DNA from: Acidocella aromatica
GTDB taxonomy: Bacteria > Pseudomonadota > Alphaproteobacteria > Acetobacterales > Acetobacteraceae
Assembly: GCF_014201825.1 (NCBI RefSeq)
Contig: NZ_JACHFJ010000003.1
Coordinates: 62,001-126,000 of the forward strand
Length of the DNA: 64,000 nucleotides
Direction: 5' to 3'
The translations under genes and the position numbers were made by a program. The notes beneath the pieces are model-generated. The model saw only the letters and a list, made by a program, of their open reading frames with translations. It did no database searches and was not told where the DNA came from. Position 1 is the stretch's first letter. Each line of letters begins with the position of its first letter. Below are positions 54,163 through 64,000 of this stretch, one piece after another.

Positions 54163-54912
54163 CTAGCTGCGCTTCACCGCGAACGGACCGCTGGCCTGGC
54201 AGGTTGGCATCATCTCGATCTTGTTGATGTTCATGTGCTTGGGCAGCGCCACGATCCAGGATGCTGCCTCGGCGATATCCTCCGGCGTGAGCGGCGTGGT
54301 GCCGGTGTAAACCGCCGCCGCCTTCGCCTCATCGCCATGGAAGCGCACCTGGGAGAATTCCGAGCCGCCGCATAGCCCGGGCTCGATATCTGTGACGCGG
54401 ATGTTCTTGCCCACGAGGTCCGCGCGCAGGTTCAGCGAGAACTGGCGCACGAAAGCCTTCGTCGCGCCGTACACATGCCCGCCCGGATAGGGGTACTCGC
54501 CCGCCACGGAGCCGAGGTTGAGGATCACGCCATCATCGCGCTCGACCATGCCGGGCAGGATGGCGCGGGTGACATGCACCAGCCCGGTGACATTGGTGGC
54601 GATCATCGTGTCCCACTCTTCGAGGTCGGCTTCCCAGGCGGGGGAAAGGCCGAGGGCGAGGCCAGCATTGTTCACCAGCACGTCGATGCGCCGCCAGGCT
54701 TCCGGCAGGCGCTCCACGAACCCGGCGACGGATTTGGTGTCGGTCACGTCCAGCTCCACGGGGAGCAGCTTGTCGCCCAGCTCCTTGGCCAGCGCCTCCA
54801 GCCGCTCCACGCGCCGCCCGGTGGCGATGACGCGGTGGCCGTCTTTGACGAAACGCCGCGCAATGGCCGCACCGAACCCGGCGGTCGCGCCGGTTACCAG
54901 AATTGTCTTCAT
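54163..54912 (-). CDS. Short-chain dehydrogenase, YdfG-like
   Basis: 249 residues from the ATG at 54912 (MKTILVTGATAGFG). TGATAGFGAAIA is the NADP-binding loop, NNAG follows, and YGATKAF holds the catalytic Tyr and Lys. The C-terminal LPKHMNINKIEMMPTCQASG is characteristic of the YdfG group (3-hydroxy acid / malonic semialdehyde reductase). It lies 7 bases after the codA-like gene, same strand, so the two are co-transcribed. The link to pyrimidine breakdown is inference. Confidence 0.9.
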   Translation of the reverse strand: MKTILVTGATAGFGAAIARRFVKDGHRVIATGRRVERLEALAKELGDKLLPVELDVTDTKSVAGFVERLPEAWRRIDVLVNNAGLALGLSPAWEADLEEWDTMIATNVTGLVHVTRAILPGMVERDDGVILNLGSVAGEYPYPGGHVYGATKAFVRQFSLNLRADLVGKNIRVTDIEPGLCGGSEFSQVRFHGDEAKAAAVYTGTTPLTPEDIAEAASWIVALPKHMNINKIEMMPTCQASGPFAVKRS

Positions 54913-54919
54913 TATTTCC

Positions 54920-56203
54920 TCACCCCAGATTTGCACGCGTGAAATCCACGGCAATCTCAGCGCCATTCAGCAGCACCCGGCTTTCGCGCGGGGGCGCCTT
55001 GGCGATGACATGGCCGCGCCGGATAACATAGAGACGCTCGGCGGAAATGCGAATCGCTTCGAACGCGTCGGCCGCTTGCAGCACCACGAGATTCGCATCG
55101 CATCCAGGCGCGATGCCGTAATTCTGCAAGCCGAGAATTTTCGCCGGCGCCTCGGTCACGGCGGCGAAACAGGCTTTGATATCCGCCTGGGAGGTAAGCT
55201 GGCCGACATGCAGCCCCATGCTGGCCACCTCCAGCATGTCGTGGCTACCGAAGGAGTACCAGGGGTCCATCACGCAATCATGCCCGAAGGCCACGTTCAC
55301 CCCCGCTGCCAGCAGCTCCTTCACCCGCGTCATGCCCCGGCGCTTGGGGTAGGTGTCGTGCCGGCCTTGGAGCGTGATGTTGATGAGCGGGTTGGCAATG
55401 GCTCCCACACCGGCCTCGGCGATGAGTGGAATTAGTTTGCTCACATAGTAGTTATCCATGGAGTGCATGGAGGTGAGGTGCGAGCCCGCCACGCGCCCCT
55501 GCATGCCGTGGCGCACGGTTTCCGCCGCCAGGGTCTCGATATGGCGCGAGAGCGGGTCGTCGGTTTCATCGCAATGCATGTCCACGCGCGTGCCCCGGTC
55601 GGCGGCGATGCGCATCAGCGCCTTCACGCTCTCCGCGCCGTCTTCCATGGTGCGCTCGAAATGCGGGATGCCGCCGATCACGTCCACGCCCATGTCCAGC
55701 GCGCGTTGCAGGTTGATGGCGGAGTTGGCGTAACGGAGATAACCATCCTGCGGGAAGGCGACGAGCTGGATGTCCAGATAATCGCGCATGTCGCGGCGTA
55801 GCTTGGTCAGCGCCTCCACGGCCAGCAGCCGGTCGTCGCAGATGTCGACATGGCTGCGGATGGCCAGCGTGCCGCGCGCGATGGACCACAGGCACAGCTT
55901 CTTGGCGCGCTCGTAAATCGCCTCGACGGTGAGATGCGGCTTCAGCTCGCCCCAGAGGGCGATGCCCTCCAGCAGCGTGCCTGACTCGTTCAGGCGCGGC
56001 AGGCCGAGGGAGAGGGTGGAGTCCATATGCACATGCGCGTCGGCGAAAGGCGGGGTGACGAGGCGGCCCGTTGCGTCGATGACCTGCCCGGCCTCGGCGG
56101 CGAGGTTTGGCTCGGCGGCGGTGATTTTGCCGCCCTTGATGCCGATATCGATATTGGTGCGCCCGTCCGGCAGGGTGGCCCCGCGGATGATCATGTCGAG
56201 CAT
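54920..56203 (-). CDS. Cytosine deaminase-family amidohydrolase (CodA-like)
   Basis: 427 residues, ATG at 56203 with GAGAGGGAC upstream. The metal and catalytic set is ADAHVHMDST (HxH), MHCDETDDP (His and Glu), GSHLTSMH and AFGHDCVMDPWYSFG. The region ANPLINITLQGRHDTYPKRRGMTRVKELL closely follows E. coli CodA. The residue after the catalytic Asp is Cys (GHDC) where E. coli CodA has Asp (GHDD); that position shapes base specificity, so the substrate may be cytosine, isocytosine-like, isoguanine or another N-heterocycle. The upstream frame lies antisense to a lipoprotein gene and is not used. Confidence 0.87.
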   Translation of the reverse strand: MLDMIIRGATLPDGRTNIDIGIKGGKITAAEPNLAAEAGQVIDATGRLVTPPFADAHVHMDSTLSLGLPRLNESGTLLEGIALWGELKPHLTVEAIYERAKKLCLWSIARGTLAIRSHVDICDDRLLAVEALTKLRRDMRDYLDIQLVAFPQDGYLRYANSAINLQRALDMGVDVIGGIPHFERTMEDGAESVKALMRIAADRGTRVDMHCDETDDPLSRHIETLAAETVRHGMQGRVAGSHLTSMHSMDNYYVSKLIPLIAEAGVGAIANPLINITLQGRHDTYPKRRGMTRVKELLAAGVNVAFGHDCVMDPWYSFGSHDMLEVASMGLHVGQLTSQADIKACFAAVTEAPAKILGLQNYGIAPGCDANLVVLQAADAFEAIRISAERLYVIRRGHVIAKAPPRESRVLLNGAEIAVDFTRANLG

Positions 56204-56285
56204 CGTTTGTCCCTCTCGCTGTCTCGCCGCCCAGCATGGCTTCAGCCCTGTTGCCGCGCAAGCCGCACATGGGTACACCGGAACC

Positions 56286-56702
56286 ATGCGCGCCCTTGTT
56301 CTTCTGGCTGTTTTGCCTCTCGCCGCTTGCTCCCTTCCGGGGCGGGAAACCCTGGCGCCGAACCCGGTCGCGCCGCAGGCGAGCGAGATCGCCGCGACGG
56401 ACGCCTTCACCGGGCGCATCCCGCTGGTGACGATCCAGCCCGGCACTACCGATTTCGCGGCCCCGTTGAAGAGTGCGGTGGCGCAGGCGCTGGCGATCAA
56501 GCCGCAAGCGGCGTTCGAGGTCACGGCCCAGGCGCCGCAGGGGATCGCCCCCGACGATGCGGTGACCTTCCTGCAAAACCTCGCCCCGCTGGCCAGCATC
56601 GTGGCGCAGTCCATCCGCGCTGACGGTGTTGCCGCCGACCGCGTCACCCTCGCCGCCCGCACTGGGGGGCAGGCGCCCGTCATCCTCGTTTACGTGAAAT
56701 AA
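56286..56702 (+). CDS. Small lipoprotein of unknown function
   Basis: 138 residues from the ATG at 56286. MRALVLLAVLPLAACSLPG is a lipoprotein signal peptide with an LAAC box, so Cys15 would be lipidated. The mature part is a small alpha-beta domain (DDAVTFLQNLAPLASIVAQ, then VTLAARTGGQAPVILVYVK), which resembles OmpA-like or SPOR-sized periplasmic domains but has no motif I can name. It lies 7 bases before pyrD on the same strand. The frame is open back to 55929, antisense to the codA-like gene. Confidence 0.75.
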   Translation: MRALVLLAVLPLAACSLPGRETLAPNPVAPQASEIAATDAFTGRIPLVTIQPGTTDFAAPLKSAVAQALAIKPQAAFEVTAQAPQGIAPDDAVTFLQNLAPLASIVAQSIRADGVAADRVTLAARTGGQAPVILVYVK

Positions 56703-56709
56703 AGGCCGA

Positions 56710-57738
56710 ATGCTCCCGTCCTCTCTGCTGATGCCGGTGATGCGCCGGCTGGACCCGGAAACCGCGCATAACCTCACCATCAAGGCGCTGCGCCTGGGTC
56801 TCGCCGGGGCGGATACCACGCCCGACGACCCGATCCTGGAAACCCGCGCCTTTGGCCGCACGCTGAAGAACCCCATCGGCCTCGCCGCGGGATTCGACAA
56901 GAACGCCGCCGCCGTGAACGGGCTGGCGCGGTTGGGCTTTGGCTTCGTCGAGGCCGGGACAGTCACGCCCCGCCCGCAGCCGGGCAATCCGCGCCCGCGT
57001 TTGTTCCGCCTCACCGAGGATCAGGCGGTGATCAACCGCATGGGCTTCAATAACGAGGGACTCGCCATGTTCCTTGAAAATCTCCAGCAGGCGGACAGGC
57101 GGCGCGTGGTGCTGGGCGCCAATGTTGGCATCAACAAAGAGGGGGCGGACCCGGAGCGCGACTATCCGGCGCTGGTGAGCGCGGTGGCGCCCCATGCCGA
57201 CTACATCACCATCAACATCTCCTCGCCCAACACGCCCGGCCTGCGCGATTTGCAGTCCGAGCAGCGCCTGGCCTCCATTCTCTCGGGCATTTCCTCGCCC
57301 AAGCCGGTTTATGTGAAGATCGCGCCGGACCTCTCCGAGGACGGGCTGGAGGCGGTGATCTCGGTGGCCGTGCAGCATGGGGTGACGGGGCTGATCATCT
57401 CCAACACCACCATCGCCCGGCCCGATACGCTGAAAAGCCCGCTCAAGCGCGAGGCGGGCGGGCTTTCCGGCGCGCCGCTTTTTGGGCCTTCCACCGCCAT
57501 GCTGGCCCGCGCCTATAAGCTGGCTGGCGGGCGGCTGCTGTTCATTGGGGCGGGCGGTGTTTCCACGCCCGAGCAGGCGCTGGCGAAAATTCTTGCCGGC
57601 GCATCCCTGGTGCAGCTTTACTCCGGCTTCGCCTATCAGGGCCCGGCGCTGCTTCCGCGCCTCAAGGCGGGGCTGGCGGCGCTGCTGCGTCAGCGCGGCT
57701 TTGCCAATGTGGCGCAGGCTGTAGGAGCTGGAGCATGA
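56710..57738 (+). CDS. pyrD: Dihydroorotate dehydrogenase (quinone)
   Basis: 342 residues. The N-terminal helix region (LLMPVMRRLDPETAHNLTIKAL) is the membrane-associated extension of class 2 enzymes. NPIGLAAGFDKNA, NRMGFNNEG, INISSPNTPGLRDLQ (catalytic Ser) and GLIISNTTIARP are the FMN/substrate motifs. It oxidises dihydroorotate to orotate and passes electrons to quinone. The next gene overlaps its stop by 4 bases. Confidence 0.95.
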   Translation: MLPSSLLMPVMRRLDPETAHNLTIKALRLGLAGADTTPDDPILETRAFGRTLKNPIGLAAGFDKNAAAVNGLARLGFGFVEAGTVTPRPQPGNPRPRLFRLTEDQAVINRMGFNNEGLAMFLENLQQADRRRVVLGANVGINKEGADPERDYPALVSAVAPHADYITINISSPNTPGLRDLQSEQRLASILSGISSPKPVYVKIAPDLSEDGLEAVISVAVQHGVTGLIISNTTIARPDTLKSPLKREAGGLSGAPLFGPSTAMLARAYKLAGGRLLFIGAGGVSTPEQALAKILAGASLVQLYSGFAYQGPALLPRLKAGLAALLRQRGFANVAQAVGAGA

Positions 57739-58565
57739 GCGGATTCGGCGCGCTGGCGGAAAACTACGATGGCTTCATCATCGACCTCTGGGGCGTGGTG
57801 CATAATGGCGTGCAGCTTTTCCCCGGTGTGCTGGAGTGCCTGACGAAGCTGCGCGCGGCGGGCAAGCGCGTGGTGTTCCTCACCAACGCGCCGCGCCGCC
57901 CGCATGGCATCGCGCAGACGCTGGCGAATATGGGCGTCACGCCAGACCTGTATAACGGCATCATGTCCAGCGGCGAGGCAGTTTATCTGGGCCTGCGCGA
58001 CCGGACGGATGAGTTTGCGCAGCTGGGCCGGCGGTTCTACCATCTTGGCCCGGAGCGCGACCGCAATGTGTTCGACACGCTGCACGACTACGAGGAAGCG
58101 GGTGACCCGGCGGCGGCGGATTTCCTGCTCAATACCGGGCCGGATGACGATCTCGGCCCGCAGGACCCGGAGCTGTACCGCCCGGTGTTGGACGCCGCAC
58201 TTCGGGCTGGTCTGCCAATGATCTGCGCGAACCCCGACCTTGAGGTGTCCAAGGATGGCGAGCTGGTGATCTGCGCCGGGCTGCTGGCGCAGATTTACAA
58301 GGGCGATGGCGGCGAGGTGATCGAGCGCGGCAAGCCGGACCCGGCCATCTATGTGCCGGTAATGGCCATGCTGGGCACGAAGCGGGAGCGGACCCTGGCC
58401 ATTGGCGACTCGCTGCGCACGGACATCACCGGCGCCGCGCGGGTGGGGGTCGATGCGCTCTGGGTGCTCTCGGGGATTCACGCTCTGCACCCGGAGGCCG
58501 CGCCCGGTGAGGCGGCGGCGAATGGTCTCTCGCCCAAGGCGATTCTGCCGGATTTGAGCTGGTAA
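57735..58565 (+). CDS. HAD superfamily (class IIA, NagD-like) hydrolase
   Basis: 276 residues. GFIIDLWGVVHNG is HAD motif I (the DxW variant of this subgroup), FLTNAPR is motif II, and RGKPDPAIYVP with AIGDSLRTDITGAARVG are motifs III and IV. The class IIA cap sits between them. Members dephosphorylate nucleotides or sugar phosphates. The coupling to pyrD is common in alphaproteobacteria, but the substrate is not established. Confidence 0.9.
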   Translation: MSGFGALAENYDGFIIDLWGVVHNGVQLFPGVLECLTKLRAAGKRVVFLTNAPRRPHGIAQTLANMGVTPDLYNGIMSSGEAVYLGLRDRTDEFAQLGRRFYHLGPERDRNVFDTLHDYEEAGDPAAADFLLNTGPDDDLGPQDPELYRPVLDAALRAGLPMICANPDLEVSKDGELVICAGLLAQIYKGDGGEVIERGKPDPAIYVPVMAMLGTKRERTLAIGDSLRTDITGAARVGVDALWVLSGIHALHPEAAPGEAAANGLSPKAILPDLSW

Positions 58566-58634
58566 GGGGCGGCAGTTAAGGCGCTGGGCACCCAAGCCCG
58601 CACATATTTCGGGGGCTTAGAGAGCGGGTGCCGA

Positions 58635-59231
58635 ATGCCAAAGACCAGGATCTTTAATCTCAGCCTGCACCGCAGTGGGACGCAGAGCTTCGCGGATTTC
58701 TGCCAACGCAACGGGCTGAAAACGCTGCACTGGCCCGGCATTGGGTTCGATCTGATCTGCCGGCCGGCACTGGAGACGGTCGATAGCGAGTATGTCTGGT
58801 ACCAGTACAGCAAGATCATCGGCGGGTTCGACGCGGTGGCCGACATCCCCGCGCCGGTGGTCTTCCGCGAGGCGATGACCAACTACCCCGACGCCAAGTT
58901 CGTCCTCATCCTCCGTGAGCCTGCCGAGTGGGTCAAATCAGTCAGGCAGCACGTCAACCAGCGCGAAATGGATGTGCTGGAGAAGATGCAGTACTGGACC
59001 GCCTACGGGAAGAATTTTGGCGATTATCTCACACTTGGCGATGCCGAGCTGGAGGCGTTGTACCGGCGCTTTGCGCAGATGGTGACGGACTACGCCAGGC
59101 GGCGGAATGTGGCGCTGGGTATTTTCGATCTCTCCGACCCAGAGCTTGGCCAGAAACTGGGTGCGTTTCTGGAGGTGGAGGGACAAAAATCCTTCAATCT
59201 TGTCGACATCACCAAGCCCGGGAAGGCTTAA
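58635..59231 (+). CDS. Sulfotransferase-like protein
   Basis: 198 residues. IFNLSLHRSGTQSFADF is the PAPS 5'-phosphosulfate loop pattern, and KFVLILREPAEWVKSVRQH is the 3'-phosphate-binding region. The arrangement resembles the Sulfotransfer_4-type family, in which the acceptor is often unknown. It is shorter than most. It lies 70 bases after the HAD gene and is followed by a terminator. It is unrelated in sequence to the sulfotransferase-like gene at 4768. Confidence 0.8.
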   Translation: MPKTRIFNLSLHRSGTQSFADFCQRNGLKTLHWPGIGFDLICRPALETVDSEYVWYQYSKIIGGFDAVADIPAPVVFREAMTNYPDAKFVLILREPAEWVKSVRQHVNQREMDVLEKMQYWTAYGKNFGDYLTLGDAELEALYRRFAQMVTDYARRRNVALGIFDLSDPELGQKLGAFLEVEGQKSFNLVDITKPGKA

Positions 59232-59235
59232 CGCA

Positions 59236-59264
59236 AAACGGCGGGGAAAACCCCGCCGTTTTTA
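59236..59264. terminator. Bidirectional intrinsic terminator
   Basis: A stem (59236-59246 with 59251-59261) with an AAAA loop is followed by TTT on the plus strand and preceded by AAAA that becomes TTTT on the minus strand. Outer arms ACGCAA (59231-59236) and TTGCGT (59265-59270) also pair. It lies between the sulfotransferase stop and the pyrG stop and can serve both. Confidence 0.92.
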
Positions 59265-59285
59265 TTGCGTCCTGATATGCCGCTC

Positions 59286-61381
<2,096 letters not shown>

Positions 61382-61465
61382 TTTGGGGCCTGGGTGAAAA
61401 AGGTTTCGCGGCTTCTAAAGCGCTACAGCCAATAGTTCAACCGCGTGCGCTGCATGTGGCGTGGT

Positions 61466-62197
61466 TCAGCCGCGCGGGGCCGCCCCAGCGATGGCCAGCA
61501 GGTCCTCGGCCTTCAGGCTCGCCCCGCCCACCAGCGCGCCGCCCACCTCGGGCAGGGCCAGCAGGCTGGCGGCGTTGCTGGGCTTCACCGAGCCGCCGTA
61601 CAGGATCAGCAGACCCTTGCCGGTCTCGCCCAGCTTTTCCACCAATGCGGCACGGATGGCGGCGTGCATGGCTGCCACGTCGTCCTCGGTGGGCGTGCGG
61701 CCGGTGCCGATGGCCCAGACCGGCTCATAGGCCACGACCCCGGCGAAGCCTGCCGGCAGGCTGTGGGCGAGCTGCTGGCGCACCACGTTCTCGGCCTCAC
61801 CGGCATCGCGCTGTTCCTCGGTCTCACCGACGCAGACAATCGGGGTCAGCCCCGCCGCGGTGGCCGCCACGGCCTTGCCGGCGACGATGGCGTTGGTCTC
61901 GCCATGGTCCAGCCGGCGCTCGGAATGGCCGACGATGACATAGCTCGCCCCGGCTTCGGCCAGCGCGGAGGCCGAGATGTCGCCGGTGTGAGCGCCGTGC
62001 GGGTTGGCGTGGCAATCCTGCCCGCCAACGGTGATGCCGGACCCGGCCAGGGCGGTGGCGAAACGGTCGATGAGGGTGAAGGGCGGGCAGATCAGCAGGC
62101 GGGTATGCAGCGTGGCGGCGCGCACCGCCTGGGCATAGCCCGCGACATCGGCCAGCCGCCCGTTCATCTTCCAGTTGCCTGCAATCAGTTGCCGCAT
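61466..62197 (-). CDS. tpiA: Triose-phosphate isomerase
   Basis: 243 residues from the ATG at 62197 ([13 protein letters not shown]). [10 protein letters not shown] has the electrophilic His, [15 protein letters not shown] the catalytic Glu, and [13 protein letters not shown] the phosphate gripper loop. It interconverts dihydroxyacetone phosphate and glyceraldehyde-3-phosphate. It lies upstream of secG and divergent from the ppiD-like gene, with 129 bases between the starts. Confidence 0.97.
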   Translation of the reverse strand: MRQLIAGNWKMNGRLADVAGYAQAVRAATLHTRLLICPPFTLIDRFATALAGSGITVGGQDCHANPHGAHTGDISASALAEAGASYVIVGHSERRLDHGETNAIVAGKAVAATAAGLTPIVCVGETEEQRDAGEAENVVRQQLAHSLPAGFAGVVAYEPVWAIGTGRTPTEDDVAAMHAAIRAALVEKLGETGKGLLILYGGSVKPSNAASLLALPEVGGALVGGASLKAEDLLAIAGAAPRG

Positions 62198-62326
62198 GTC
62201 ATGGTCTCCCTGTTCAGCCCGTAATGTTATGGCGCGGTCCCGGCAGATCCGCGCTCGTTGCATCCGTTATTTGCCGAGTCCCAGGGGTCTAGCTATAGAG
62301 GCGGCGGTTTTGGGTAAAGAGAGCCG

Positions 62327-64000
62327 ATGCTGGTCTGGGTCCGTAAAATTATGAGCAACTGGGTGGCGCGGGGGTTTTTCGGCCTTCTTGTCGTCCTCTT
62401 CCTGCTTTGGGGCATCTCCAACGTGTTCACGCTGGCAGGCGGAAGTACCGCCGTGGCGCGTGTCGCGGGTAAGCCGGTGGATATCTCGGCGGTGCAGGCG
62501 GCGTATCAGGCGCTGCTGACCCAGGCGGCGCAGAACGGCCAGCCCCAGCCGGATGCGGCCACGCGCCAGCAGATTGCCGAACAGGCCCTGGCCCAGGTGC
62601 TGCGCAAGCAGGTGCTGGAGCAGGAGGCGGGGCGGCTGGGTATCGCGGTGCCGGATTCGGCCATCCGCCAGATGCTGGACCAGATCCCCGCCTTCCAGAC
62701 CAACGGCGTGTTCGACAAGGCGAAATTCGCCCAGGTACTGCAACAGAATAATAGCTCGCCGGACCAGTTCATCGCCGATGTGCGCCATGATCTGAGCGAC
62801 CGCCAGCTGCTCGGCCCGATCATGGCCGGGGTGACGGCGCCCGATGCGCTGCTCAAGCCGATCTTCTCCGCCATGGCGGAGCAGCGCTTCGCCAGCACGG
62901 TGCAGATCCCCGTCGCCACGCAGCCGCTCCCGGCCTCCCCCGATGACGCCACGCTGCAACGCTTCTGGCGCAACCACCCGGACCAGTTCACCGCGCCCGA
63001 GTACCGCAAGGTCAAGCTGGTGATCCTCTCCCCGGCGCTGCTGGCGCCCAGTGAACAGGTGCCTCAGGCCGATGTGGATGCCGCCATGGCTCATGCCGCC
63101 GGCACCGCGCCGAGCGTGCCGGAGCGCAGCGTGCAGGTGCTCTCGGTGGGCGACCTCGCCAGCTCCTCGCGCATCGAGGCGGCGTGGAAGAAGGGCAAGA
63201 GCTGGAGCGAGATCCAGGCCATGGCCAAGAGCTTCGGCGCCAGCGCCATCGAGCTTTCCAGCGCCACCCAGACGCAGATCCCCAACGCCAACCTCGCCGC
63301 CGCGGTGTTCGCCGCCGAGCCGGGCAAGGTGGTCGGGCCGATCGCGGGCGATACCGGCATGTATGTGTTCAAGGTGACGCAGACCGGCCAGAGCGGGCCG
63401 GACCAGGCCGCCCTGCGCGCTCAGGTGATGCAGCAATTGCAGTTGCAGAAGGCGCAGGCGGATGTCGCCCAGGATGTGGACGGGTTGCAGGACGCGCTGG
63501 CCGGGCAAACGCCGCTTGACCAGCTTCCGGCTAATCTCGGCCTCACCGCCGCCGAGGGCACGCTGGACGCCAACGGCAACACGCCGGACGGCACGCCCGC
63601 CCCGGTGCCGGGCGGGGACGCCCTGAAGGCCGCCGTGATCAAGGCCGCCTTCGCGGCGCATCAGGGCGACCCGGCGCAGCTCACCAATGGGCCCGATGGC
63701 AGCTATTTCGCGCTGACGGTCGATCAGGTGATCCCCCCGGCGCTCGCCCCCTTCGCGCAGGTGCGCGGCAAGGTGCTGAGCGCTTGGCTGGCCGACCAGC
63801 AGACCCGCGAGGCCGAGCAGAAGGCCGCCGACCTGCTTTACGCCGTGCAGCAGGGCCAGAAGCTCGACGCCCTGGCCGCCGCCAAGCATTACAGCGTGAC
63901 CACCACCCCGGCCATTACCCGCAACGGCCCGCCGCCCGCCGGGATCGACACGCAGTTCGTCAATGTGATGTTCAGCCTCAAGCCAGGGCAGGCGACGATG
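62327..64000 (+). CDS. ppiD: PpiD-like membrane-anchored peptidyl-prolyl isomerase, 3' end cut by the window
   Basis: 558 residues are visible from the ATG at 62327 and the frame is still open at the window end. The N-terminus MLVWVRKIMSNWVARGFFGLLVVLFLLWGIS is a cytoplasmic stub and a single membrane helix. A SurA-type N-terminal region follows (VARVAGKPVDISAVQAAY, then LDQIPAFQTNGVFDKAKF), then a parvulin-like region (about residues 265-350) and a second folded segment. PpiD is an inner-membrane periplasmic foldase near the Sec exit. No stop is seen, so the end is beyond the window. Confidence 0.88.
   Translation, partial: MLVWVRKIMSNWVARGFFGLLVVLFLLWGISNVFTLAGGSTAVARVAGKPVDISAVQAAYQALLTQAAQNGQPQPDAATRQQIAEQALAQVLRKQVLEQEAGRLGIAVPDSAIRQMLDQIPAFQTNGVFDKAKFAQVLQQNNSSPDQFIADVRHDLSDRQLLGPIMAGVTAPDALLKPIFSAMAEQRFASTVQIPVATQPLPASPDDATLQRFWRNHPDQFTAPEYRKVKLVILSPALLAPSEQVPQADVDAAMAHAAGTAPSVPERSVQVLSVGDLASSSRIEAAWKKGKSWSEIQAMAKSFGASAIELSSATQTQIPNANLAAAVFAAEPGKVVGPIAGDTGMYVFKVTQTGQSGPDQAALRAQVMQQLQLQKAQADVAQDVDGLQDALAGQTPLDQLPANLGLTAAEGTLDANGNTPDGTPAPVPGGDALKAAVIKAAFAAHQGDPAQLTNGPDGSYFALTVDQVIPPALAPFAQVRGKVLSAWLADQQTREAEQKAADLLYAVQQGQKLDALAAAKHYSVTTTPAITRNGPPPAGIDTQFVNVMFSLKPGQATM

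Noticed and set aside
55566-57014. 482-codon open frame on the minus strand
   Set aside because: It lies over the codA-like gene in another frame and over the lipoprotein and pyrD genes antisense; its sequence is Arg/Gly/His-rich shadow coding.

Overview
The window is GC-rich, densely packed and almost entirely coding. Gene content and order point to an alphaproteobacterium, most likely a Rhodospirillales/Acetobacteraceae-type organism. The evidence is an lptF-lptG-lptD-surA run, pyrG-secG-tpiA-ppiD, divergent bioD/bioBA, a DUF1127 protein, a CpaE-like protein and a quinone-type pyrD. The family assignment is inference from gene order, not from a search. No rRNA, tRNA, CRISPR array or insertion sequence was recognised, and no gene-free stretch exceeds 300 bases.

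Region 1 (1-14256) is a surface-glycan cluster. It holds several GT4 glycosyltransferases, a TPR protein fused to a DXD (GT32-like) sugar transferase, and a bifunctional mannose-1-phosphate guanylyltransferase/isomerase (manC) that would supply GDP-mannose. It also holds two accessory proteins of unknown function, translationally coupled to a GT4 enzyme. Embedded in it at about 4661-7745 is a visibly A+T-rich island: a sulfotransferase-like gene, a WcbI-like capsule gene, and a GT25 gene split by a frameshift at a homopolymer. Region 2 (14432-20343) has ygfZ, then a coupled run of a GT9 heptosyltransferase-like gene, a GT4 gene, asnB and a dihydroorotase, closed by a strong terminator.

Region 3 (20341-33266) has a small secreted-type protein, an MFS exporter, and a class III aminotransferase coupled to an APH-fold kinase with a 20-bp palindrome upstream. 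It continues with the LPS-export genes lptF, lptG, lptD and surA, a VTT membrane protein, two roadblock-like small proteins, a flavodoxin-like protein and a DeoR regulator. A palindromic intergenic element sits between the last two. Region 4 (33349-38401) is the most unusual part: a three-gene operon of a large PhoU/DUF47-like protein, a pyruvate phosphate dikinase lacking its PEP-binding domain, and a CYTH-CHAD protein whose CYTH signature is degenerate. I propose it as an uncharacterised phosphate/polyphosphate-linked phosphoryl-relay module.

Region 5 (38561-49599) is mostly housekeeping: thpR, an M24B aminopeptidase P, a DUF1127 protein, rpsO, truB, a cpaE-like gene, gyrB, and the biotin genes bioD and bioB-bioA. 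Region 6 (49634-64000) has a 988-residue two-headed glycosyltransferase, comM, a ydfG-like dehydrogenase with a codA-like deaminase, and a lipoprotein. It continues with pyrD, a HAD phosphatase, a sulfotransferase, pyrG, secG, tpiA, and a ppiD-like gene cut by the window end. Pyrimidine metabolism recurs (dihydroorotase, pyrD, pyrG, codA), as do envelope functions (glycan transferases, LPS export, periplasmic foldases).
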